DNA of 24,440 nt. Source: a virus. Positions within the stretch are counted from its first letter, which is position 1. Every line of letters starts with the position of its first letter. This document shows positions 15,765 through 23,751 of the stretch, in pieces. The translations under genes were made by a program, and so were the position numbers. The notes beneath the pieces were generated by a model. That model was not told the DNA's origin, did not search any database, and saw only the letters and a list, made by a program, of their open reading frames with translations. The stretch lies in IMG/VR virus record IMGVR_UViG_3300005935_000135, positions 1 to 24,440 of that record; one strand, given 5' to 3'.

Positions 15765-16805
15765 ATGCCAGGGTTACCACAGGAAATTGAACAAGATATT
15801 AAAGATTTGGATGAAGGGATTTTCGCTAATGATCTGGCGGAAAAGATAGCGAATACCGGAGAAGCAACTGCAGGCGAGGAAGAGAACACTCTTAGCGGAA
15901 CTCTTGACCTCGGAAGCAATCCTGACGAACCGGCTCCTGTAAAACTGGAATCCGAACCGGCCAAAGTCGATCCGACGCTCGAACAGAGATTTAGTGTACT
16001 GGAAGGCAAGTACAATGCTGAAGTGCCTCGACTGTCAGCCGAGAATAGAACACTCAACTCTCAAGTTCAGGGTTTGCAGAATGAAAATTTCGACCTGCGA
16101 AAACAGCTTGAGGACAAACCAGCGCCGGAGCCAAGCGACAAAACCGCTGAAGATTTGATCGCAAGTATCGACCCCGAAGCCATCGCAGGTTACGGGGAAG
16201 AGTTTGTAACCATGTTGAAGCTCATTAAGAACGCTACAGATACGGCTAACAAGGCGCAAGTAACGGCAGGAGAGGCGAAAAAGGGACATCAGGACACGAC
16301 CCATTCGTCATACATCAATAACCTTAGAATGACTGTTGAGGCCGATATAAAAGCGGCAGGCGGCGAGCATGTTAACTTTGATGTGCTAAATGACAGCCCT
16401 GGATTTAATGCGTATCTGTCAGAAATGATACCAGGAACGAATTACGCAAGAAAGGGGTTGCTTACCGATGCACACACTAAAAAAGATCTCGCTTCGGTAA
16501 CTGAAATCTTTAGAGGTTTCATTAATTTGCCAAAAGCTTCGCTCGAAACCGAACCTGAACAGCAAATTGACAATAACCCTCCGCTAAAAGATTTGAATGA
16601 TATTTCCCCCTCACCTGAACGAAGTGCGCCAAACGCCCAGGAAGTATCAAAAGGGAAAGGCCGCATCTACACTCAGGCATTTGTAAACCAGTTCACAAAG
16701 GATTACACCCGGGGAAAATACGTCGGAACGGTAGAAGAAGCCAAGTCCGACTCAATCAATGCGGATATTTTTACGGCCATGGATCAAGGCCGAATACAAG
16801 GTTAA
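15765..16805 (+). CDS. Scaffold / capsid assembly protein
   Basis: 346 residues; ATG 15765 has a strong AAAGGAGG. Scaffold proteins template procapsid assembly and then leave. Support: position immediately before the coat gene, a very acidic and proline-rich N-terminus, a clear coiled coil at about 72-117 (LEQRFSVLEGKYNAEVPRLS onwards), disordered polar linkers, and a basic helical C-terminus (about 305-335), the coat-binding end in known scaffolds. No protease motif was seen. Sequence similarity to a named family is not claimed; role rests on composition, coiled coil and synteny. Confidence 0.8.
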   Translation: MPGLPQEIEQDIKDLDEGIFANDLAEKIANTGEATAGEEENTLSGTLDLGSNPDEPAPVKLESEPAKVDPTLEQRFSVLEGKYNAEVPRLSAENRTLNSQVQGLQNENFDLRKQLEDKPAPEPSDKTAEDLIASIDPEAIAGYGEEFVTMLKLIKNATDTANKAQVTAGEAKKGHQDTTHSSYINNLRMTVEADIKAAGGEHVNFDVLNDSPGFNAYLSEMIPGTNYARKGLLTDAHTKKDLASVTEIFRGFINLPKASLETEPEQQIDNNPPLKDLNDISPSPERSAPNAQEVSKGKGRIYTQAFVNQFTKDYTRGKYVGTVEEAKSDSINADIFTAMDQGRIQG

Positions 16806-16812
16806 CAAAGCG

Positions 16813-16846
16813 CCTTCTCTGTAAGGTGCAGCGTTGACAGAGAAGG
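16813..16846 (+). promoter_or_regulatory. Hairpin overlapping the capsid ribosome site
   Basis: CCTTCTCTGT (16813-16822) pairs perfectly with ACAGAGAAGG (16837-16846) around a 14-base loop. The 3' arm runs into the GGAG (16846-16849) that serves ATG 16858, so folding would partly hide the ribosome site. No T run follows, so it is not a terminator. Regulatory role is inference. Confidence 0.6.
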
Positions 16847-16857
16847 GAGACAAACTT

Positions 16858-16989
16858 ATGATAGCAGCAGCAGCAGGAACGCCACAATTCAGTGGCAATT
16901 TTATCCCGGAAAAATGGAGTCGCATGCTTTTAGTCAAGTACTATATAGCATCCATCTTCCCCGGGATGGCCAACACGTATTACGAGGGT
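16858..16989 (+). CDS. Major capsid protein, exon 1
   Basis: 44 codons from ATG 16858 (GGAG at 16846-16849) to GGT 16987-16989. Contains FSGNFIPEKWSRMLLVKYY, the conserved N-terminal start of a coat family with the HK97 fold, and ends MANTYYEG. Homologues continue D/E-I-K/R-N-Q-G-D, which is exactly what exon 2 supplies. Read without splicing, the frame stops one codon later (TAT TAA), so the 45-residue product would be useless as a coat. The final T of the exon forms the U-G pair of intron P1. Confidence 0.85.
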
Positions 16990-17247
16990 TATTAATGGCT
17001 CTCTCTAAACAGCGTGAATTGCTGGAATATCCTAACGTAAAGACGAGGACAATCAGCAGCCAAGCTTCCTGGAAACAGGTTGAAGGTTCAGAGACTAACG
17101 CATGGAACCTAAGCTCACTTTGTGGGCATGGTGGTAAAGCGACACGAGCGCGCTGCGGTTTGTTTAAAAAAGAACCGAAGATATAGTCCGGTCTGCATGG
17201 AAACATGTAGGAGCCGAGGATAAAGAGCCTCGGACGTAAACACAACG
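16990..17247 (+). ncRNA. Group I self-splicing intron (258 nt) in the capsid gene
   Basis: P1: exon GAGGGT (16984-16989) pairs with guide GCTCTC (16998-17003), ending in the required U-G. P4: TTGCTG (17019-17024) with CAGCAG (17054-17059). P6: CTTC/GAAG region capped by a GAAA loop (17072-17075). P7: GACTA (17093-17097) with TAGTC (17184-17188), inside TTCAGAGACTA and AAGATATAGTCC, both typical of phage and cyanobacterial group I introns. P9: CTGCATG (17193-17199), GAAA loop, CATGTAG. P9.1: CCGAGG (17214-17219) with CCTCGG (17228-17233). A short P3 (17012-17015 with 17098-17101) is possible. The intron ends with G at 17247. No homing-endonuclease frame is present. Length is divisible by three but it contains stops. 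Confidence 0.93.
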
Positions 17248-18039
17248 GATATCAGAAATCAGGGCGATGTTGTAAAGATTCGTACCCGTCCTGACATCGA
17301 GATTCTTGATTACACCAAGAACCAGGTGCTTGACATTCAGCATCCTGACAATCCTCTCGTTGAGTTTCCGATTGAACGTGCCAAGTATTACAATGCGATT
17401 TGTGACGACATCGACAAGCATCAGTCTGACATTGCTCTTATGAGCGAGTGGGGGCAGGATGCAGCCGAGCAGATGAAAATCACAATCGACAGTGAGGGAC
17501 TTGGTTCTGTATATGCGGATGCTGATTCGGATAATACTGGCATAACAGCTGGTAAGGATTCTGGAATTTATGACATGGGCGTTGCGGGAAATCCCGTAAG
17601 TATCACTAAGGAGAATGTTATTGACATCCTTATGGATATGACCGCGTGTCTTGATGAGCAGAATGTTCCGGAGAGCAATCGGTGGTACGCACTTGCCTCA
17701 TGGGTGTGCAACTTGATTAAGAAGTCTGAAATCAAGGATGTTTCCATGACAGGTGATAGCCGGTCTGTATCCAGGCATGGTAGAATCGGTTCCATTGACA
17801 ATAACCCTATCCTTAAAAGCAATCAGATCCACAGAGTTGTGGACGGCATTACTGGTAATAACGCTTATTACAACATGGCCGGTCATAAAGACGCGATTAC
17901 TTTCGCAAGTCAGATCACCAAAACTGAGACACTTCAGTCTGAGAGAACCTTTGGTCGTCTGATCCGGGGATTAAACGTTCATGATTACAAGGTCATTAAA
18001 GGTCAGGGTCTTGTAACGGCTTATTCCGATAAGGCGTAG
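17248..18039 (+). CDS. Major capsid protein, exon 2
   Basis: 263 codons plus TAG, in the same frame as exon 1. Joined product is about 307 residues: ...NTYYEG then DIRNQGDVVKIRTRPDIEIL. Clear coat-family signatures: AKYYNAICDDIDKHQSDIAL, EQMKITIDSEGLG, VDILMDMTA-like helix followed by LDEQNVPESNRWYALA, and SERTFGRLIRGLNVHDYKVI near the end. It builds the icosahedral shell. A gene caller that ignores the intron would start at ATG 17326 and lose the N-terminal arm and the first part of the fold. Confidence 0.92.
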   Translation, partial: DIRNQGDVVKIRTRPDIEILDYTKNQVLDIQHPDNPLVEFPIERAKYYNAICDDIDKHQSDIALMSEWGQDAAEQMKITIDSEGLGSVYADADSDNTGITAGKDSGIYDMGVAGNPVSITKENVIDILMDMTACLDEQNVPESNRWYALASWVCNLIKKSEIKDVSMTGDSRSVSRHGRIGSIDNNPILKSNQIHRVVDGITGNNAYYNMAGHKDAITFASQITKTETLQSERTFGRLIRGLNVHDYKVIKGQGLVTAYSDKA

Positions 18040-18089
18040 AAATCAATAGGGATTTTATAGTCCCTTTGGAAACTCAGGAGGTTTTAACA

Positions 18090-18605
18090 ATGAAGAAACT
18101 GAAAATATTTACAATTTTCATGGCGGTATTTGCAATGCTTGTTGCTCCGGCACTTGCTGATACTATTGACCAGACCGCGAGCGGTGCGGGTACTGTAATG
18201 CCTAGTTCTTTCGGGAATGGGTTTTACAGAATGACAAAGATTATTGATTTTGCTGATGTTCTTACTGAGAAGGAGTCTGCCCTTGCAGCAGCCGACATTA
18301 TACAGGTCTTTGACATTCCGAAGCGCCATGCGGTCTTAGCGGCTACAATCAACCCAATCACGGTAGGTGACTCAACTACCGCAACACTGGATTTAGGTTT
18401 TACAACCTTGCCCGAGGCTGACCCCGATAATTTTGTGGACGGCTACGATGCTATTCAGGTTGCGAGTAGTGGTGTTCCGATCTTCAACGTCGAAGGTTAC
18501 GCTCTCGACTCAGCCACGACAGTCGATATGGTGATCAAGACCCTATCGGGGACTTTGGCGACAGGCAAGGTCAGAGTGACTGCTATTATTTGGGATATGA
18601 GATAA
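18090..18605 (+). CDS. Decoration-like capsid protein with signal peptide
   Basis: 171 residues; start ATG 18090 is fixed by AGGAGG eight bases upstream; an in-frame TTG at 18066 has no site. Signal peptide MKKLKIFTIFMAVFAMLVAP ending ALA, then DTIDQ. The mature part (FYRMTKIIDFADV, ADIIQVFDIPKRHAVLAATI, DSTTATLDLGF, PDNFVDGYDA) resembles small beta proteins encoded after the coat gene in many podoviruses, probable capsid decoration or stabilising proteins, which normally lack a leader. Mature chain has no cysteine. Followed by a terminator. Confidence 0.8.
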   Translation: MKKLKIFTIFMAVFAMLVAPALADTIDQTASGAGTVMPSSFGNGFYRMTKIIDFADVLTEKESALAAADIIQVFDIPKRHAVLAATINPITVGDSTTATLDLGFTTLPEADPDNFVDGYDAIQVASSGVPIFNVEGYALDSATTVDMVIKTLSGTLATGKVRVTAIIWDMR

Positions 18606-18623
18606 GTCGCTTCACTTAAAATT

Positions 18624-18650
18624 AGCCGGGGGTTTCGGCTCCCGGCTTTT
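18624..18650 (+). terminator. Terminator after the capsid block
   Basis: AGCCGGG (18624-18630) pairs with CCCGGCT (18641-18647) around a 10-base loop, followed by TTT then A-rich sequence. The T run is short, so termination may be partial, which would let some transcription continue into the adaptor and tail genes. Confidence 0.75.
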
Positions 18651-18667
18651 AAAAAAGGATAAAAACG

Positions 18668-19192
18668 ATGAGAAAAAGGAAAAATGAGGGGCCAGCCAGG
18701 TACCTTAAATTAGTAACCAACAATGCAGTTTTTACGTATTCCCCAATACTGGCAAAGCGTAGGGATGTTATTGAAATTACCGAGGCGGAAGCATTCCATT
18801 TGATCGATCCGGACAAATATCCGGCTCCGAAAGACCTTACGAACTTGAAGAACATCGCTCCCGAACTGATGGATATTATGTCCAAGCTTAAACCGGGTCA
18901 GTTTTCCGAGCTCCAAAAGGCAGCAGAGCAACTTGTCAACAGTCAGTCGGCCATTGATCTTGATGAGGCTACAGAACCTCCACCTGAAGATGCTGAACCT
19001 CTTACAGAAGATCCCGAAGAGGATGTTGATGATTCAGACGAAGAAAAACCGTATGATAAGATGAATATGATTGGGAAGATAGATCATATTTTCCTCAAAC
19101 ACGGCAAGGTGCTTAATCCCGACGAGTACAAAAAACATGCCGATATCGACGCAGAGCTTGAAAAACTCGAAGCGGAAGAGAAAGCAGCATGA
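18668..19192 (+). CDS. Unrecognised acidic head-tail region protein
   Basis: 174 residues; ATG 18668 with AAGGA upstream. First 70 residues look folded (RYLKLVTNNAVFTYSPILAK, EAFHLIDPDKYP); about 95-130 is strongly acidic and proline-rich (EPPPEDAEPLTEDPEEDVDD), a disordered linker; the end is helical and charged (DAELEKLEAEEKAA). Stop overlaps the next start (ATGA). Similar small acidic proteins follow decoration genes in several phages, but I cannot name a family. Confidence 0.68.
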   Translation: MRKRKNEGPARYLKLVTNNAVFTYSPILAKRRDVIEITEAEAFHLIDPDKYPAPKDLTNLKNIAPELMDIMSKLKPGQFSELQKAAEQLVNSQSAIDLDEATEPPPEDAEPLTEDPEEDVDDSDEEKPYDKMNMIGKIDHIFLKHGKVLNPDEYKKHADIDAELEKLEAEEKAA

Positions 19193-19887
19193 CTGTCGAA
19201 GAACTCATAATTCAGGCCGCAATGGAATTTGGTGGGTATGATGCCGATGCCGAAACTGGAGAGGAATACGCCAGGGTGTTGCTTCCACAGTGGGTATATT
19301 TTTTCAACAATTCCCTCAAGCAGCTTCTTGGAACTCGGCCCGACACGCATGTTAAGTTTGTGAAAACATTTCAATTAACAGCAAATGAGACTCGTCATGC
19401 CCTACCTGATGACTGTGTTCATTTTGTGAACATGACGAGAAACACGGGCGTTGCAGGCGCAACTCCTGGGGAGCCTATCAAGGGTCCGAAAACTATTGAA
19501 GACCTTGGCGTTTTAGATAGTGGCTGGCATTCTGACACAGGCGTTACCGTGATGGAGTTTTTTGCATTTAACAAGAAGGCTCCTGATGTTGTCTGGACAT
19601 ATCCGAGAGTTCATGCCTCAACAGCCGTAATGGTTGAAATTGAATATGCGTATCCATTCGATGAATATCTTGAGGACGACATATCAACAGATGACATTCC
19701 TGTTGAAGCTCAGTTTGAGCAGCCTTTAAAAATGTGGATGAAAAAGCAAGCTTTTGAAATCGATACTGATTCACTTCCTGACTGGAATCTTTCAATCAGG
19801 TTTGAGAAATCATTCTATTCGTCTCTCGGTATTGAGTTCCAAACAGGGTCAACGATAGCACCACAAAAGGAGCGAGGAAATGACTAA
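19189..19887 (+). CDS. Phage adaptor protein (head-tail connector)
   Basis: 232 residues. The run HALPDDCVHFVNMTRNTG, a GATPGEPIK segment, LGVLDSGWHSDTG and FFAFNKKAPDVVWTYPRVHA match a podoviral adaptor family (I recall DUF6682) that sits between portal and tail nozzle. N-terminal residues (VEELIIQAAMEF) form the usual first helix. No signal peptide. Overlaps neighbours at both ends (ATGA upstream, eight bases downstream). Confidence 0.82.
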   Translation: MTVEELIIQAAMEFGGYDADAETGEEYARVLLPQWVYFFNNSLKQLLGTRPDTHVKFVKTFQLTANETRHALPDDCVHFVNMTRNTGVAGATPGEPIKGPKTIEDLGVLDSGWHSDTGVTVMEFFAFNKKAPDVVWTYPRVHASTAVMVEIEYAYPFDEYLEDDISTDDIPVEAQFEQPLKMWMKKQAFEIDTDSLPDWNLSIRFEKSFYSSLGIEFQTGSTIAPQKERGND

Positions 19888-20533
19888 AACCTATGAAGAA
19901 TTCAGAGAATACTTTGAGCCAGAGATGTTCTTCGCTCCCAAAAAGACCGCTATTAATAAAATCAGGGAAGCCGTTATCGAATTCTGCGAACAATCGAGAC
20001 TCGTCTTGCTTGATGCCACAGTTATAGACATTGTTGCCGATACAAAAGAGTACGCCATTGTTTTTGATCCGGCCTATTATCTTCCTGTTGAGATCGGCAA
20101 AGCTTATCTCGGTGACGGTACTAAAACCGACACGGAACTTACTGTGACCTCGCGTAGGCGTATGGACATGAGCGTTGCCAACTGGAGTGTTTTAGAAACA
20201 GGAAGCGATATCACGCACGTATTTTTGACCAAAACTAGAAAAGTAAGAGTTTATCCCATTGCCGACAGTGATATTGATGATCACCTGTATTTGAAAGATG
20301 TTGCCGTAAAACCCAAAAGGGATGCCACGCAAATTGTCGATTTCATTTACGATGATTATCTCGAGGACATTAAGCACGGTGCTCTTTATTTTTTAAAGCA
20401 GATGAAAGGTCAGGATTGGTATAATTCGAAAATAGCCTCTCACCACAGAGATATGTTTTACCGAGCGATCGCTGACGCAAAAGGCGAAAGACTGCAGGGG
20501 CTTGCCGACTATTCAGGAAGTTCAATGTTTTAG
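19880..20533 (+). CDS. Second head-tail adaptor / tail-tube-like protein
   Basis: 217 residues; ATG 19880 with AAGGAG about ten bases upstream, inside the preceding gene. N-terminus YEEFREYFEPEMFFAPKKTA followed by INKIREAVIEFCEQSRL is a frequent opening of podoviral connector proteins; the middle is beta-rich (RVYPIADSDIDDHLYLKDVA) and the end helical (IASHHRDMFYRAIADAKGER). It likely extends the portal-adaptor channel. No signal peptide, consistent with assembly in the cytoplasm. Confidence 0.68.
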   Translation: MTKTYEEFREYFEPEMFFAPKKTAINKIREAVIEFCEQSRLVLLDATVIDIVADTKEYAIVFDPAYYLPVEIGKAYLGDGTKTDTELTVTSRRRMDMSVANWSVLETGSDITHVFLTKTRKVRVYPIADSDIDDHLYLKDVAVKPKRDATQIVDFIYDDYLEDIKHGALYFLKQMKGQDWYNSKIASHHRDMFYRAIADAKGERLQGLADYSGSSMF

Positions 20534-20542
20534 GAGACTGTC

Positions 20543-21454
20543 ATGAAGAAATTCTTTCTAACCTTATTTTTAATTTTACTTGTACCTTTCTCAGCCAATG
20601 CCGCACTTCAGCAATTTGCTAACAATGCGGTGGCGAACCTTGCTGGAGACATATCAAATGTAGCCACGACCATAACGATTGACGATGCTACCGGATGGCC
20701 CACGGCTGACGGTTCGGATTGGTTTATGGGCACTTTAGTTCAGGCAGATGGTGACATGGAGATTTTTAAATGCACCACAAGGGCAGGAAATACTTTAACA
20801 GTCGTAAGGGCTCAAGAGAGCACCACCGGGCTTACTTGTACCGCATCTCCGGTAACAATCGTATCTTGTAGGCTTACCGCTGAAACTATTGACGAATTTG
20901 TCACCTTAGACGGCCCTCAGACCTTAACGGAAAAACAGCTTACCACTCCGCATATTAACGAAGCTGTGGATTGCGATGCAACGTCTACCGAATTAAACAC
21001 AGCCGCAGACGGTATTTCTGATCCTCCGTTAGCGGGGGACGCTACTGCGGGAAGGGTGTTAAGGGCCATTAATGTCTTAATCGCAGACGGCACAGCTTCA
21101 GGAATTAATTGCACCGTCACTGATCTTTGGAACGGTGACGCTATATCCATTGTTGAAGATATCACAACTGGCGCTACAAAAGGAGATTTCTCGCTGGCCG
21201 CTAATGGTGGAACTCTTACGATAGAAGCAAGCGGTCTTACAGGGAACTGTGTTGGCGTTTTGATGGCCGATGTAACAAAAAGCAAGTCTACTCTTGGGGC
21301 CACTGAACCTATCTATGCATTATCTATTATGCAGACAAACGATATTATTATTCAGCTTTGGGGTGGCGGAGAGACTGCAGCTAAAAATATGACCACATAT
21401 TTAAGCGCGACTGAGTATGTTCAAGTAAAGATTCTTTATGTAACGGACGAATAA
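20543..21454 (+). CDS. Tail-fibre-like protein with signal peptide
   Basis: 303 residues; ATG 20543 with AGGAG at 20532-20536. Signal peptide MKKFFLTLFLILLVPFSANA, then ALQQF. Mature N-terminus contains a known fibre module: TTITIDDATGWPTADGSDWF, LVQADGDMEIFKCTTRAGNT, LTVVRAQESTTG; then GPQTLTEKQLTTPHINEAV and a STELNTAADG stretch, both routine in tail-fibre shafts. The C-terminus is a beta-rich tip. Six cysteines in the mature chain. The leader is unexpected for a fibre lying between connector and nozzle genes. Confidence 0.82.
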   Translation: MKKFFLTLFLILLVPFSANAALQQFANNAVANLAGDISNVATTITIDDATGWPTADGSDWFMGTLVQADGDMEIFKCTTRAGNTLTVVRAQESTTGLTCTASPVTIVSCRLTAETIDEFVTLDGPQTLTEKQLTTPHINEAVDCDATSTELNTAADGISDPPLAGDATAGRVLRAINVLIADGTASGINCTVTDLWNGDAISIVEDITTGATKGDFSLAANGGTLTIEASGLTGNCVGVLMADVTKSKSTLGATEPIYALSIMQTNDIIIQLWGGGETAAKNMTTYLSATEYVQVKILYVTDE

Positions 21455-23473
21455 ATGAAAAAATTAGCTCTCATATTAAGTCTTTTTTTATGCTCGACCG
21501 CTTTTGGTCAAGGCATATCGATTAAAGCGTTTAAGGGTGAGAATCCTCGTTATGCGGATAACATTCTCGATGTTACCGACGCTAAGATTGCCGAGAACTG
21601 TAAACTTGACAGGGGTGATTTAAGGTCGTTTAGGGAGCATTCGGAAACAGAAGTGTTAGCCGATGCCGACGTTGAATCATTAAATGAATTTGATGATGAT
21701 TTTATTGTCGATGAAGACGATCTTAATTATGCCGATTCTCCAATATCTAACGATACTTATGGCAGAAAATACTTTACCGGAAAAGCCGAAATGCGGGCTT
21801 ATTCTTCCGAGTTGGTTTATCCTCTTTATTATAAAGTTGGAGTTCCTGCCCCTACCATACAACCCACGGTAGCTGTTAACACAGGCGGTTCAAGCAACGA
21901 AGAAGAACGAATTTATACCTATACAAGGGTTACTGACTACGGTGAAGAGGGGCCTCCGTGTCCTATTACTGATTTACCAGGAAGCGCTTTTTTAGCCGAC
22001 GATACGGTTGATATTACCCATATTGAATCCATACCGGCCACAAGAGAAATAACGACTTTAAGGGTTTATAGAACCGTGGCCGGGTCTGAGGACACCGCAG
22101 AGTTTGTTTTCGTGAAAGATTACACACTTCCTACAATCGAGGGTGATTGGGCTACCGGGGTTTCCAGTGGTGACGATGGTGAATATTGGCAATTTGACGA
22201 TGGCTCTGATGACATTATTTATAAATGTATTAATGATAGTACCTCTGAAGACCCTGACGATGCCACGCATGGCGTAGGCGGGTCTGGTGCTGATTATTGG
22301 GAATATTACACTCTATTAGATAACATAGACACAGCCGACTTAGACACTGGTTCGGTTTGTCCTTCTACATACTGGGCTCCGCCACCGGACGGATTGACCC
22401 ATTTACAGGCACTTCCTTCTGGAAGAATGATGGGATTTGTCGGGAATACTTTATATCTTTCTGAGCCTTTTCTTCCTCACGCATGGGGGCCGGATACGAT
22501 ATCATTTGAACAAGACATTGTAGGAATAAGTTTTTTTGGCTCTACGGTTGCTGTGTTAACGGAGGGTTATCATTCTGTCGGGTTTGGTGACGATCCGGCT
22601 ACGATGATTTTTAATCAGTTAAATGATTTCTGCCCTGCAGCTGCTAAAAAGTCTATAGCCAGGATTAAAAACAGTGTTATATTTGCATCCAAAAGAAGCG
22701 GCCTTAAAGTAATAAACCAAGACGGAATAGTCACTTTAACGACTTCTTTTCTATCAAGGGATGATTGGGTTGATTTTCAACCAACTACTCTCCAAGGGTT
22801 TGTTTATAATAATAAATACTTTGCGTTTAACGAATCGGCTTCGGGTACGAGTTTTATGATTGACCTGGAATTAAACACGTTCACTAAATTAAAAGATACA
22901 GTTTACGCCGGATATGTTTCTATTGCTGACGGCAACTTTTATGTTGTCGTAAATGAATTGGAAGATCCAGAAGACCCAAATTCTGCGCTCACTAACAAAA
23001 TAAAACAATGGGAAGGCGAAACTTATAATTATAAAAGATACATTTGGAAGACTAAAAAATTCCAGCTTGATTCATTGGTGAATTTTTCTGCAGCGAGACT
23101 GACAAGAGACGAATACTGGTATGATGATCTTATATCTGCAATGTCTGACAGTGATTACCTTGAAGACTTAAATGAGGACATGATGGACAATCAGGAACTT
23201 TTCGGGGCCATAGGATGTGCCGCTATAAATGAACTGGCTATCAATGATGATTATCTCTATACCATACAAAATACTACATTAAATAATACAGTTACGTTTA
23301 AATTATATGTAGAAGGTTCCCCTACTCCAAAATTAATAAAAACAATAACAAACTCAAAGCCGTTTAAATTGCCTGCAGGATATAAGAGCAGGATATTCGA
23401 GATTGAATTATCAGGTTACGTGCCTGTAAAGACGATAGATATATCAACATCCGTGAGGGAGTTGGGACAATGA
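21455..23473 (+). CDS. Large tail protein, nozzle-like, with signal peptide
   Basis: 672 residues; ATG 21455 directly follows the preceding TAA and has only a weak ribosome site. Signal peptide MKKLALILSLFLCSTAFG, then QGISIKAF. The mature protein matches podoviral tail proteins of the nozzle or stabilising class: opening GENPRYADNILDVTDAKIAE, a YTYTRVTDYGEEGPP beta module, LPSGRMMGFVGNTLYLSEPF and DTISFEQDIVGI, and repeated beta-propeller-like blades up to about 520. Six cysteines after the leader. In known phages this protein extends the tail tube; a secretion signal on it is surprising. Confidence 0.8.
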   Translation: MKKLALILSLFLCSTAFGQGISIKAFKGENPRYADNILDVTDAKIAENCKLDRGDLRSFREHSETEVLADADVESLNEFDDDFIVDEDDLNYADSPISNDTYGRKYFTGKAEMRAYSSELVYPLYYKVGVPAPTIQPTVAVNTGGSSNEEERIYTYTRVTDYGEEGPPCPITDLPGSAFLADDTVDITHIESIPATREITTLRVYRTVAGSEDTAEFVFVKDYTLPTIEGDWATGVSSGDDGEYWQFDDGSDDIIYKCINDSTSEDPDDATHGVGGSGADYWEYYTLLDNIDTADLDTGSVCPSTYWAPPPDGLTHLQALPSGRMMGFVGNTLYLSEPFLPHAWGPDTISFEQDIVGISFFGSTVAVLTEGYHSVGFGDDPATMIFNQLNDFCPAAAKKSIARIKNSVIFASKRSGLKVINQDGIVTLTTSFLSRDDWVDFQPTTLQGFVYNNKYFAFNESASGTSFMIDLELNTFTKLKDTVYAGYVSIADGNFYVVVNELEDPEDPNSALTNKIKQWEGETYNYKRYIWKTKKFQLDSLVNFSAARLTRDEYWYDDLISAMSDSDYLEDLNEDMMDNQELFGAIGCAAINELAINDDYLYTIQNTTLNNTVTFKLYVEGSPTPKLIKTITNSKPFKLPAGYKSRIFEIELSGYVPVKTIDISTSVRELGQ

Positions 23474-23751
23474 AGAAAGTCTTTTTAATTGTGGTGCTTA
23501 TTGCGCTTGGAATAATATATGCAGTTGTGACGGCTTTCGGGGCTAATTATTATAAGTTGCCTAACGTGCCCGGACGGCTAGAACCGAAAGGACTTTATGT
23601 GTTTTTGACCGAACTAAAAAAGAAATTTGAAATATATTCAGGGGCTTCAAACGATAGAGTAATGACATATCAGGACTTAATAAATTTGGGATTAATCGAC
23701 AAAGCTGGTGATCCTGTGAAACAGGTGAATCCTTACGAGTATGGCATATGA
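23470..23751 (+). CDS. Small protein with N-terminal signal or TM segment
   Basis: 93 residues; ATG 23470 overlaps the preceding TGA. Residues 4-24 form one hydrophobic segment (VFLIVVLIALGIIYAVVTAF), followed by GANYYKLPN. AFG before AN could be a cleavage site, but the long core could equally stay as an anchor. The rest is soluble, with a short helix (GLYVFLTELKKKFEIYSG). Stop overlaps the next ATG. Family not recognised. Confidence 0.65.
   Translation: MKKVFLIVVLIALGIIYAVVTAFGANYYKLPNVPGRLEPKGLYVFLTELKKKFEIYSGASNDRVMTYQDLINLGLIDKAGDPVKQVNPYEYGI

Noticed and set aside
16914-17186. A 90-codon frame across the capsid exon-intron boundary
   Set aside because: It lies in a different frame from exon 1, has no ribosome site, and its bases are explained by the intron's paired elements P1 to P7.
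16858-18039. Capsid gene read as a pseudogene or frameshift error
   Set aside because: Both parts are in the same frame and well conserved, and the interrupting bases form a complete group I core whose removal restores the family motif exactly; an intein is excluded by the stop codons inside.
18066-18089. TTG start for the decoration-like protein
   Set aside because: The extension encodes the ribosome site of ATG 18090 itself and precedes an intact signal peptide.
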